This document shows, one piece after another, positions 8,282 to 15,882 of a stretch of DNA of 64,000 nucleotides. Both the position numbers and the translations under genes were made by a program. The notes under the pieces were generated by a model. It saw only the letters and a program-made list of their open reading frames with translations, searched no databases and had not been told where the DNA came from. Each line of letters opens with the position of its first letter. Positions within the stretch are counted from its first letter, which is position 1. The DNA is from UBA1563 sp041671545 (GTDB lineage Bacteria > Bacteroidota > Ignavibacteria > Ignavibacteriales > Ignavibacteriaceae): contig JBAZBI010000002.1 of assembly GCA_041671545.1 (NCBI GenBank), positions 372,001 to 436,000 of the forward strand, given 5' to 3'.

Positions 8282-10276
8282 TTATTTCAATAATGCCTTT
8301 GCATGTTGCAAAATATTTTCCACGGTGAAACCGTATTTCTCAAACAAAATTGTGTCTGGGGCGGAAGCGCCAAATTTTTCGATCGAAATTATTTTTCCGC
8401 CATCTCCGGTATATTTGTGCCAGCCTTGCGCAATGCCAGCTTCAACAGCGATGCGGGATTTCACTTCTTTCGGCAGAACAGAATTTTTGTAATCTTCACT
8501 TTGCAATTCAAATAATTCCCAGCTTGGAAAACTTACGACGCGGACTTTCTTCCCTTCGCTTTCAAGTTTTTCCGCAGCCTTCAGAATTAATTCAACTTCT
8601 GAGCCGTTTGCTATTAAAATAATTTCCGGTTTATCGGCATCTTTTAATATGTAAGCGCCTTTAAATAAATTATCTGATGAAGGATATTTCGTTTGATCAA
8701 GAACCGGCAATCCTTGCCGAGTTAATAGTAATGCAACCGGACTTCCCTTGTGTTGAATAGCGAACTTCCATGCGGAAGCGGTTTCATTTGCATCTGCGGG
8801 ACGCAGCACAACTAATCCCGGAATTGCACGGAGTGAAGCTAAATGCTCAACCGGTTGATGTGTTGGTCCGTCTTCGCCAAGTCCAATCGTGTCGTGCGTG
8901 AAAACATAAATCACTTTTATTTTGGATAATGAAGCGAGACGAATTGCCGGACGAAGATAATCGGAGAAAACTAAAAACGTTCCGCCAAAAGGAATAACAC
9001 CGCCATACATCGCCATTCCGTTCATCAGACTTGCCATGGCGTGTTCGCGGATTCCAAAGTGAAAATTTCTTCCCGATCGATCGTCTTTTGAGAATGCTGA
9101 GTAACCATTTAAATATGTATTGTTTGATGGAGCCAGATCCGCCGAGCCGCCGATAAACGTTGGAATTGATGCGGCAATTGCGTTGATCGTTTTGCCGGAG
9201 GCTTGCCGTGTTGCAAGTTTCTTTCCGTCATCTGCAAACGTTGGAAGTTTTGAGATCCATTCATCGCCAAAGTTTCCGCTCATTACTTCAAGAAAAAGTT
9301 TTGCTTCCTGCGGATATTTTTCTCTGTATGAAGCAAAAAGTTTATTCCATTCAGTTTCATCTTGCTGATGTTTTTTCTTTTTTTCTTCAAATAGATTTTT
9401 TACTTCTTCCGGAACAAAGAATGTTTCTTCATATTCCCATTCTAAATTTTTCTTAGTCAATTTTATTTCTTCATCCCCAAGCGGAGAACCGTGCACGGAG
9501 GAAGTATCTTGTTTGTTCGGACTACCAAAACCGATATGAGTTTTCGTGATTATGAGCGAAGGTCTTTCATCAATTTGAGCATTTAGCAATGCAGTTTCGA
9601 TTTGTGAAAGATCATTAGCCTCCGATATATGTTCGACGTGCCAACCGTATGCTTCAAATCGTTGTTCAATGTTTTCGGAAAAAGCGAGCGAGGTTTTTCC
9701 ATCTATTGAAATTCCGTTATCATCATAAAAGAAAATAAGCTTGCCGAGTTTCAAATGTCCCGCGAGTGAAGCCGCTTCGTGAGAAATTCCTTCCATCAAT
9801 TCGCCGTCGCTGCAAATACCGTAAATAAAATGATCGAGAATTTTTATATCATCTTTATTGAAGATTGAAGCGAGATACGATTTGGCAATTGCCATTCCAA
9901 CCGCATTGGCAAAGCCTTGTCCGAGCGGACCGGTTGTAGTTTCGATTCCGAGTTTCTGATTGAATTCGGGATGCCCCGGAGTTTTGCTTTCCCATTGACG
10001 GAAGTTTTTCAGATCGTCAAGTGAAAGATCATAACCGCTGAGATGTAATATTCCGTAAAGCAGCATACTGCCGTGTCCGGCAGAAAGAATAAATCTGTCT
10101 CTGTTAAGCCACAATGGATTTTGCGGATTGTATTTCATATATTTTGTGTAAAGCGAATAGGCTATCGGGGCGCATCCCATCGGCATGCCCGGATGTCCGG
10201 AATTTGCTTTTTGTATTGCTTCAACCGCAAGAAATCGAAGGGTATTTATGCTTAACTGATCAACGGAAACGGACAT
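8282..10276 (-). CDS. tkt: transketolase
   Basis: This 664-residue thiamine-diphosphate enzyme moves two-carbon units between ketose and aldose phosphates in the pentose phosphate pathway. The N-terminal half has NSGHPGMPMG, the cofactor-binding stretch CSDGELMEGISHEAASLAGHL to YDDN, and TTGPLGQGFANAVGMA. The pyrimidine-binding domain has FHFGIREHAM with the catalytic Glu, and GLGEDGPTHQPVEHLASLRAIP. The C-terminal domain is complete. Length and motif order are standard. The start ATG lies downstream of a TATATTTA promoter-like element. The small Cys-rich gene follows two bases after its stop. Confidence 0.97.
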   Translation of the reverse strand: MSVSVDQLSINTLRFLAVEAIQKANSGHPGMPMGCAPIAYSLYTKYMKYNPQNPLWLNRDRFILSAGHGSMLLYGILHLSGYDLSLDDLKNFRQWESKTPGHPEFNQKLGIETTTGPLGQGFANAVGMAIAKSYLASIFNKDDIKILDHFIYGICSDGELMEGISHEAASLAGHLKLGKLIFFYDDNGISIDGKTSLAFSENIEQRFEAYGWHVEHISEANDLSQIETALLNAQIDERPSLIITKTHIGFGSPNKQDTSSVHGSPLGDEEIKLTKKNLEWEYEETFFVPEEVKNLFEEKKKKHQQDETEWNKLFASYREKYPQEAKLFLEVMSGNFGDEWISKLPTFADDGKKLATRQASGKTINAIAASIPTFIGGSADLAPSNNTYLNGYSAFSKDDRSGRNFHFGIREHAMASLMNGMAMYGGVIPFGGTFLVFSDYLRPAIRLASLSKIKVIYVFTHDTIGLGEDGPTHQPVEHLASLRAIPGLVVLRPADANETASAWKFAIQHKGSPVALLLTRQGLPVLDQTKYPSSDNLFKGAYILKDADKPEIILIANGSEVELILKAAEKLESEGKKVRVVSFPSWELFELQSEDYKNSVLPKEVKSRIAVEAGIAQGWHKYTGDGGKIISIEKFGASAPDTILFEKYGFTVENILQHAKALLK

Positions 10277-10307
10277 GAAAACTCCAAAATTTGAATAATA
10301 ATTTCCG

Positions 10308-10315
10308 TAAATATA
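10308..10315 (-). promoter_or_regulatory. probable tkt promoter -7 element
   Basis: On the minus strand this reads TATATTTA, one base from the TAnnTTTG -7 consensus, in the same CCTTATATTT context seen upstream of valS and about 30 bases before the tkt start. Confidence 0.4.
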
Positions 10316-10363
10316 AGGGAAAGAGTTGAAAAGTTAAGGAATGTAAGGAAGTTCAACCCGCTT

Positions 10364-10696
10364 TTAGTTTGAGCTTAATATTTTCCCGTCAACAACCGGA
10401 GTAAGACACACAAGAGGGGAATCGGGAACTTGAAATTTTTGAAATATTTCTTCAAATAAAAGGAATTGCTTCCCTTGTTTTTCCAACCGTGAAAACTGTT
10501 TGTACTTCATCTTTTTACCGGCGTTTGAAACCGGGGCATCAAACTTGAATGAAGAATGAAAATCATTTGCGGCATTTGTTTTTAGAAGAGAAATTTTCTC
10601 TTCATCACTTCCATCAGCTTCATAAGAATACGCGCGAAATTCTTCTATAACCCCCTGTTCAATTACGAGGTAAAGATTAAGAATCTTTTCAGTCAT
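10364..10696 (-). CDS. hypothetical protein, 110 residues
   Basis: ATG 10696 (MTEKILNLYLVIEQGVIEEF) overlaps the end of the upstream membrane-protein gene by eight bases, pointing to translational coupling; a longer reading from 10735 lies fully inside that gene and is less likely. The product is soluble and mixed alpha/beta, with an acidic N-terminal half and a FSRLEKQGKQFLLFEEIFQKF helix. I do not recognise a domain. Its place as last gene of the CDGSH/membrane-protein operon is the only functional clue. Confidence 0.55.
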   Translation of the reverse strand: MTEKILNLYLVIEQGVIEEFRAYSYEADGSDEEKISLLKTNAANDFHSSFKFDAPVSNAGKKMKYKQFSRLEKQGKQFLLFEEIFQKFQVPDSPLVCLTPVVDGKILSSN

Positions 10697-11363
10697 TAGT
10701 TTGCTGATTTTTAGAAACGAAATAGGCAATCGCAATCGCTAAACTCAAAGCGAATTTACACATCACGCTTTCAATAACCGTAAGCACAAATGAATCACCG
10801 AAGGATTTTAAAATAAATCCTGCAGCTACCGGAATCGAAATGAAGACATATGCGAACACAAGAATTCCGCTTAACTTTGCTTTTAACGTTCCCGGGTTGT
10901 CTTTAACTTTTTCTCTTAAATAAAAAATAGTTACCACAATTGGAGCGTAGTAGAAAAATCCGTACGACTCACCAAGCGGATAAGAGTAAGAGGCATAAAA
11001 CACTGTGCATGTGTTTACGATAAATTTATCAATTGTAAGCGAATAGTATATAAGAAAGAAGAGAGCCGGTAAGTAAACAAGATAATTCTTTTTAACGGTG
11101 TTGCCCCAAAGTGTCCATGCAAGAATTAAACCTGTCGGGGGAAGGAAAGTTATATCTGCAAAAGCTAAAAATGCGACAAACGAACTACTGACATGAAAAT
11201 AACAAATTAGCGATTCAAGAAATTGATACCCCATAAGCAATAAGATCAACACTGCCGCAAGAATATTTTCTTTTTTCCCTTTTAAATGAAATAGGACAAA
11301 ACAAAGTAAAATAAATTCAACCGAGGCAATAAGCAGAGAAACAAAACCGTTCCAATTATTCAC
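10689..11363 (-). CDS. hypothetical seven-helix membrane protein
   Basis: This 224-residue protein has seven predicted membrane helices (for example FVSLLIASVEFILLCFVLFHL, AAVLILLLMGYQFL, and ILVFAYVFISIPVAAGFIL) and short loops. It ends in a charged tail (VSKNQQTND). The start is GTG 11363 with an AAGGAAT ribosome site. It resembles the membrane sensor halves that precede signalling domains, but no output domain follows, so it may be a stand-alone 7TM protein. It begins eight bases after the CDGSH gene stop and overlaps the following gene by eight bases, so all three form an operon. Confidence 0.6.
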   Translation of the reverse strand: MNNWNGFVSLLIASVEFILLCFVLFHLKGKKENILAAVLILLLMGYQFLESLICYFHVSSSFVAFLAFADITFLPPTGLILAWTLWGNTVKKNYLVYLPALFFLIYYSLTIDKFIVNTCTVFYASYSYPLGESYGFFYYAPIVVTIFYLREKVKDNPGTLKAKLSGILVFAYVFISIPVAAGFILKSFGDSFVLTVIESVMCKFALSLAIAIAYFVSKNQQTND

Positions 11364-11371
11364 GTAATTCC

Positions 11372-11608
11372 TTATAATGTCTTATGTGTGCCGTCGCAGA
11401 AAGGTTTATCCTTTGTGTGCTTGCATCCGCACCACCAAACTTCTTTTTGTTCGGCGATCTCAACGATCATCGGTCTAAACTCGCTTCCTTTATGGGTTCC
11501 ATCGCAGAATGGTTGTTTAGAAGATTTTCCGCAGGCGCACCAGGCATATTTGCCGGGCTCCACCTTAATTCCATAAGGACCTTTTTGTGCAATTACCGGT
11601 TCTTCCAT
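11372..11608 (-). CDS. tandem CDGSH iron-sulfur domain protein
   Basis: The 78-residue protein contains two CDGSH-type motifs, CACGKSSKQPFCDGTH and CGCKHTKDKPFCDGTH. Each supplies three Cys and one His for a 2Fe-2S cluster, the mitoNEET-type ligand set. Tandem-CDGSH proteins are found in many bacteria and in MiNT/CISD3, and act in electron or cluster transfer in the soluble compartment. All eight ligands are present. It is the first gene of an operon with a 7TM protein and a small unknown protein; the fumC terminator separates it from fumC. Confidence 0.92.
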   Translation of the reverse strand: MEEPVIAQKGPYGIKVEPGKYAWCACGKSSKQPFCDGTHKGSEFRPMIVEIAEQKEVWWCGCKHTKDKPFCDGTHKTL

Positions 11609-11636
11609 AACAACTTTCTCCTATTAAATATAAAAG

Positions 11637-11668
11637 AATGTAGAATGAGGGGGCGCTCATTCTACATT
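11637..11668 (-). terminator. fumC terminator hairpin
   Basis: AATGTAGAATGAG and CTCATTCTACATT form a 13-base-pair stem around a GC-rich loop just after the fumC stop. On the minus strand it is followed by a T-rich stretch (CTTTTATATTT). Confidence 0.75.
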
Positions 11669-11675
11669 ATATTTA

Positions 11676-13067
11676 TTATGCTTTCGGTCCGATCATTTTT
11701 TCGGGGCGAACGAATTCATCAAATTGTTCTTCAGTTAATAGACCAAGTTCAACTGCTGCTTCTTTTAATGTTTTCTTTCCGTGAAGAGCCTGCTTTGCAA
11801 CCTTTGCAGCGTTATCGTAACCGATATGCGGATTAAGAGCAGTCACCAACATCAAAGAATTGATCAAATGTTTTTTGATGTTTTCCGTATTTGCTTCAAT
11901 TCCGACAACACAGTTATCGGTAAAACTGTTGCAAGCATCGCCAAGCAATCTAATTGATTGAAGCACATTGTAAATAATAACAGGTTTGAAAACGTTGAGT
12001 TCAAAGTTTCCCATCGCACCGCCGATATTTATCGTTACGTCGTTGCCCAAAACTTGCGCGCAAACCATTGTCATTGCTTCTGATTGCGTGGGATTAACTT
12101 TTCCCGGCATGATTGAACTTCCCGGTTCATTTTCCGGCAAATTCAACTCACCTAAACCGCAGCGGGGACCTGAGCCAAGCCAGCGAATGTCATTTGCGAT
12201 TTTCATTAATGAAGTAGCAATGGTTTTTAAAACTCCGCTGAATTCAACAAGTGCGCAGTGAGTTGCCAATCCTTCAAATTTATTTCTTCCGGTGATAAAT
12301 GGTTTTCCGGTAAGTTCCGCAATTTTAGCGGCTGATTTTACAGCGAATTCAGGATGAGTATTTAAGCCTGTGCCTACAGCCGTTCCGCCGAGTGCAAGTT
12401 CGTATAATCTTTGAATTCCGCATTGAATTCTTTCCAATGCGTTCGTAAGCATTTGTACATAGCCGCTAAATTCTTGTCCAAGTGTTAACGGCGTAGCATC
12501 CATTAAATGGGTTCTTCCGATCTTAATAATGTCTTTAAACTCTTCTGTTTTTAGAGCGAAAGCATCGCGGAGTTTTATAATGCCTGGAATAAGATGACGG
12601 TAAATTTCTTCTACCGTAGCGATATTCATTGCCGTTGGAAAAGTATCGTTTGAAGATTGCGCTTTGTTCACATCATCATTCGGATGGATCGGTTTCTTGC
12701 TTCCCAAAACTCCGCCGGTAATTTCAATTGCGCGGTTTGAAATTACTTCGTTCACATTCATGTTGGTTTGTGTACCGCTTCCGGTCTGCCAAACTACAAG
12801 TGGAAAGTGATCATGCAGTTTCCCTTCAATCACTTCGTCGGCTGCTTTAACAATCAGGTCGGCTTTTTCTGCGGGAAGAATTCCTAAATCTTTATTTACG
12901 AGTGCAGCAGCTTTTTTTAAGATGCCAAATGCACGGATCAACTCGTCCGGCATTCGTTCTCCGCCGATTTTGAAATTCATTAATGAACGTGCGGTTTGAG
13001 CTCCGTAATATTTATCGGTTGGAACTTTAATTTCGCCCATGCTGTCGGTTTCAATTCTGTAATCCAT
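11676..13067 (-). CDS. fumC: fumarate hydratase, class II
   Basis: This 463-residue member of the fumarase/aspartase superfamily interconverts fumarate and malate in the TCA cycle. The family signature GSSIMPGKVNPTQSEAM is intact, as are SSNDTFPTAMNIA, the GRTHLMDATPLTLGQEF active-site stretch, and TGSGTQTNMNVNEVI. These are diagnostic for class II fumarase rather than aspartase or argininosuccinate lyase; GTAVGTGLN and KFEGLATHCALVE also agree. The ribosome site is AGAGGAGAT. A TAATTTTA element about 30 bases upstream could be the promoter. The gene is monocistronic, with a strong terminator. Confidence 0.95.
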   Translation of the reverse strand: MDYRIETDSMGEIKVPTDKYYGAQTARSLMNFKIGGERMPDELIRAFGILKKAAALVNKDLGILPAEKADLIVKAADEVIEGKLHDHFPLVVWQTGSGTQTNMNVNEVISNRAIEITGGVLGSKKPIHPNDDVNKAQSSNDTFPTAMNIATVEEIYRHLIPGIIKLRDAFALKTEEFKDIIKIGRTHLMDATPLTLGQEFSGYVQMLTNALERIQCGIQRLYELALGGTAVGTGLNTHPEFAVKSAAKIAELTGKPFITGRNKFEGLATHCALVEFSGVLKTIATSLMKIANDIRWLGSGPRCGLGELNLPENEPGSSIMPGKVNPTQSEAMTMVCAQVLGNDVTINIGGAMGNFELNVFKPVIIYNVLQSIRLLGDACNSFTDNCVVGIEANTENIKKHLINSLMLVTALNPHIGYDNAAKVAKQALHGKKTLKEAAVELGLLTEEQFDEFVRPEKMIGPKA

Positions 13068-13181
13068 TTGATCTCCTCTGGAAAATTTTTATTGTAAAAT
13101 TAAGGATTATTGTGATACGGTGGTAGTGGAAAGAATAAGAAAAATGTTTTTTTAGAAGTATGAAATTAGAATACACAAATC

Positions 13182-13208
13182 AACATCCGGGATTTTCTCC
13201 CGGATGTT
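13182..13208. terminator. intergenic hairpin after DUF3160 gene
   Basis: AACATCCGGGA, loop TTTTC, then TCCCGGATGTT is a perfect 11-base-pair stem just after the stop of the minus-strand DUF3160 gene. The minus-strand U tract is weak (TTGATTTGTG), so its strength as a terminator is uncertain. Confidence 0.55.
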
Positions 13209-13219
13209 TTAAGTTGAAA

Positions 13220-15787
13220 TTATTTCACCAGACTCATTTTACCGGTAACAAAATTATTTCCGGCGGTTACTTTATACAAATAAACTCCACTCGGGACTGC
13301 TATTCCGCTTTCGTTTGAACCATCCCATCGAGTAACATAATTTCCGGCGGGAAGATCTTTTTCGAAAAATGTTTTTATCAATTCTCCGTTAATACTGTAG
13401 ATTTTTAGCGAAACATTTTGTTTTGCCATTGCATCGGGAATAGTAAAACTGATTATGGTTGAAGGATTAAACGGATTTGGATAATTCTGCGCAACTAAAT
13501 AATTCATACCGGAAACCGGATTATCGTTTCTTTCAATCGATGTGAACAGCATCGCACCGTTTCCTCTTGAACTTCCTGAAGAATCCGCTAAATAACTATT
13601 TACAAACGAAGGACGTAGAGAAGTGCTTAAATATTGCGCTTTCCATTCTTCATCGGTTAAGCGTAAAAAATTTGTGGAAGTATATTCGTGATAACTTAAC
13701 GCAGGACCAACAAAAGCAACCGGTTTATTTTCATCATTGTTTGCAATCCAAACGCCGAGATTAAATGGACCCATTCCAACATGTTTTACCCATCCAACAT
13801 AGTGACCTGCTTCATCGGTGGGTGAGGTATGAACATCTGCAACTACAAAATGATTTATCTCATCAAAATCGAATTGTTTTTCAATTGTTGCATAAAACAA
13901 TCTAGGAAACCACCCATCAAATTCTCTATGAATGTATGGAGTCTCCTCAGCTAATGAAAGGGTTGTCCGAAGAAAATGTTTCTCAATATCGGTTAGCAAT
14001 TCTTTATTCAATTCTTTTTGAGCAATTATTCCAAGTGTATCCGAAATGGCTAACAAGTTGTTAAAATAAGAAACGATAATGTCCTTGTAATATCCCTTAC
14101 CAAAGGAAACCGATTGAAATTTTTGCAGTGAAATTGATACATAGCTTTTTAAGTTCTTATAAAAAGAAGGGAACGGTTCAACATAAGCAAAGGGAAATGA
14201 ACAAAAAGACCCTCCCGTATAAGATTGTTTCGCATAAAGAAGATTGTCATGCCGGAGCTGCGTCCACGAAGCCAGTTGCGTATTCATTTTAGATTGCCAG
14301 TACGCGGCTGTCTGCATAAATGCCGGAAGTTGTTCCCGATCTTTCGGCGGATTAATTGTTCTGATCGCATTTAACCAACTGTTGTACATTGAACTGTTCC
14401 AGAACTCATCTGAGTAAGCGTCGACCAAATAACGCAGGGACGCTAGATTAGTTGAATAGTGATATTGTTCAAGTTCAGTTTGAAGCAGTTGTGCCGATGC
14501 ATCATTCCCTAAAGCAAAAAGAACATCGAGTGAATTGGGAAGCATTCTTTTAATAAATATGCCATTATATTTTATTCGATCGTACACGACTTGAGAAAAA
14601 ACATATGAATCAACTATGAAACGCTGCCCGAGTAAAAGAAAAGAAGAAGCAGGAACGATTGAATCAACTTCGGTCGCGGTAAGCACTTGAGATAAAATTC
14701 TTTGGTAAGCGAAATCATTTTTCTTTAATTCATTTTGAAAATCATTTACTCTGCTTGTGTCAAGCAGTTCGCTCGGATCGGTGATTTGCAATTTATCCTG
14801 AAGGTAAGCGAGATTGTTTAATGTAACGTTATCGGATTTCCCGACAAAGAATTCGATAATGCCGTCAATCTCATCGAAAGAAGTTTGAACTTCGGCAAGG
14901 TTCATCAATTTTGAAATAAGCAAAGCATCAATAATTTGTCTTTGGATATCCGAGGCTGTTTGAGGATTACAATCCGCTGGTTTTGAGCGTGGTGGAGCTA
15001 AATAAATCTCGGTTCTTCCAAGCCACATCATCGCCTGGAAATATTTTCCGAGCTTAGGTTCCATTTCATCCGTATAATGTCCGCGCACCTTTAGCTGGCT
15101 GAAATCATACTTCCTGCAATTTTCCGAAAACAAGAAAACAGATTCCATCTTTAATGATTTTATCTTCTCAATTAATGTATCAGCTTTACCAATATTTCCG
15201 TTGAAGTTGAACGTTGATTGATCTGTTAATAAGAGGTTTGCTATCCCTATATACAAATCAACATCTTCCAACGATTTTGTCATTCCCGGTTTATTTGCAT
15301 ATTGTGTTTTAAGTACGGGAATCTGTTTCTGAAGTTTGTCAAGAATATCGGTTAACTTCGGGATGATGTAGCCAAGTTCAACATCTTTCAAAATTTTATC
15401 GTAAGAAAAATGGAGTGAATGAAGAATAGCATCAGTTGAAATGAAAAGCGGTAAATCTTTGTAGAAAATATCCCTTAACGCATCGCCGAGCGTTGTGGTC
15501 TTTAACCGCTCAGTTACCATAAATCCGTTTTTCTCTATCAGTGATTTTTCATACTCGGTTAGCTGATATTTAATCGCGATGCTGTCAAGGAATAGCGCGG
15601 TTTCAGTTAGCGCCGGTATTTGATTTAGAAATGTTCCGGCATCATGCATCTGCAGAAGTTCATCTCCATCCATATTTTGATGCGTTTCAAGAAATTGTTT
15701 GTACGCCTCAACAGTAAACGTGTTGGACTGTGAAAACATCTGACTCGATAAAAAAAACGAAATAAAAACCAGCGCCATTTTTTTCAT
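13220..15787 (-). CDS. DUF3160 protein with T9SS sorting domain (copy 1)
   Basis: This 855-residue secreted protein starts with a signal peptide (MKKMALVFISFFLSSQMFSQ) and has a large alpha-rich body matching DUF3160, with FYKDLPLFISTDAILHSLHFSYDKILKDVELGYI, AMMWLGRTEIYL and FIVDSYVFSQVVYDRI. A beta region follows (ADVHTSPTDEAGHYVGWVKHVG, ALSYHEYTSTNFLRLTDEEWKAQYL). Residues about 770-855 are a T9SS sorting domain (AQNYPNPFNPSTIISFTI to GKMSLVK). DUF3160 has no assigned function; repeated acidic and aromatic clusters could bind sugar or peptide, but that is a guess. It is the most downstream of three tandem paralogues, clearly closest to copy 2, and has its own upstream spacer with a GTGAGG-like ribosome site. 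Confidence 0.8.
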   Translation of the reverse strand: MKKMALVFISFFLSSQMFSQSNTFTVEAYKQFLETHQNMDGDELLQMHDAGTFLNQIPALTETALFLDSIAIKYQLTEYEKSLIEKNGFMVTERLKTTTLGDALRDIFYKDLPLFISTDAILHSLHFSYDKILKDVELGYIIPKLTDILDKLQKQIPVLKTQYANKPGMTKSLEDVDLYIGIANLLLTDQSTFNFNGNIGKADTLIEKIKSLKMESVFLFSENCRKYDFSQLKVRGHYTDEMEPKLGKYFQAMMWLGRTEIYLAPPRSKPADCNPQTASDIQRQIIDALLISKLMNLAEVQTSFDEIDGIIEFFVGKSDNVTLNNLAYLQDKLQITDPSELLDTSRVNDFQNELKKNDFAYQRILSQVLTATEVDSIVPASSFLLLGQRFIVDSYVFSQVVYDRIKYNGIFIKRMLPNSLDVLFALGNDASAQLLQTELEQYHYSTNLASLRYLVDAYSDEFWNSSMYNSWLNAIRTINPPKDREQLPAFMQTAAYWQSKMNTQLASWTQLRHDNLLYAKQSYTGGSFCSFPFAYVEPFPSFYKNLKSYVSISLQKFQSVSFGKGYYKDIIVSYFNNLLAISDTLGIIAQKELNKELLTDIEKHFLRTTLSLAEETPYIHREFDGWFPRLFYATIEKQFDFDEINHFVVADVHTSPTDEAGHYVGWVKHVGMGPFNLGVWIANNDENKPVAFVGPALSYHEYTSTNFLRLTDEEWKAQYLSTSLRPSFVNSYLADSSGSSRGNGAMLFTSIERNDNPVSGMNYLVAQNYPNPFNPSTIISFTIPDAMAKQNVSLKIYSINGELIKTFFEKDLPAGNYVTRWDGSNESGIAVPSGVYLYKVTAGNNFVTGKMSLVK

Positions 15788-15882
15788 GTTATTGCCTCAC
15801 TAATTTTAGTATAACAAATATTGAACATTTCAATCACTCATCCCAACCTCCGGTAATTAAATTCCGGAGGTTTTAGAAATTT
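15788..15882. repeat. duplicated intergenic spacer (copy A) with hairpin
   Basis: This 95-base spacer is almost identical to 18457-18552, with one single-base indel and one substitution by eye. It contains an AACCTCCGG/CCGGAGGTT hairpin at 15845-15872. It carries the 3' end signals of copy 2 and the start region of copy 1. Confidence 0.85.

Noticed and set aside
8282..10276. Transketolase as part of the ribose-use system
   Set aside because: It lies 30 kb away on the opposite strand with its own promoter. It is a housekeeping gene that may use the product but is not part of the locus.
11384..11836. A 150-codon plus-strand frame opposite the CDGSH gene and fumC end
   Set aside because: It is antisense to two well-supported genes and to the fumC terminator, and has no recognisable domain.
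15845..15872. AACCTCCGG hairpin as a strong intrinsic terminator of the DUF3160 genes
   Set aside because: On the coding (minus) strand it is followed by TTGGGATGAG rather than a T tract. It is kept only as part of the duplicated spacer.
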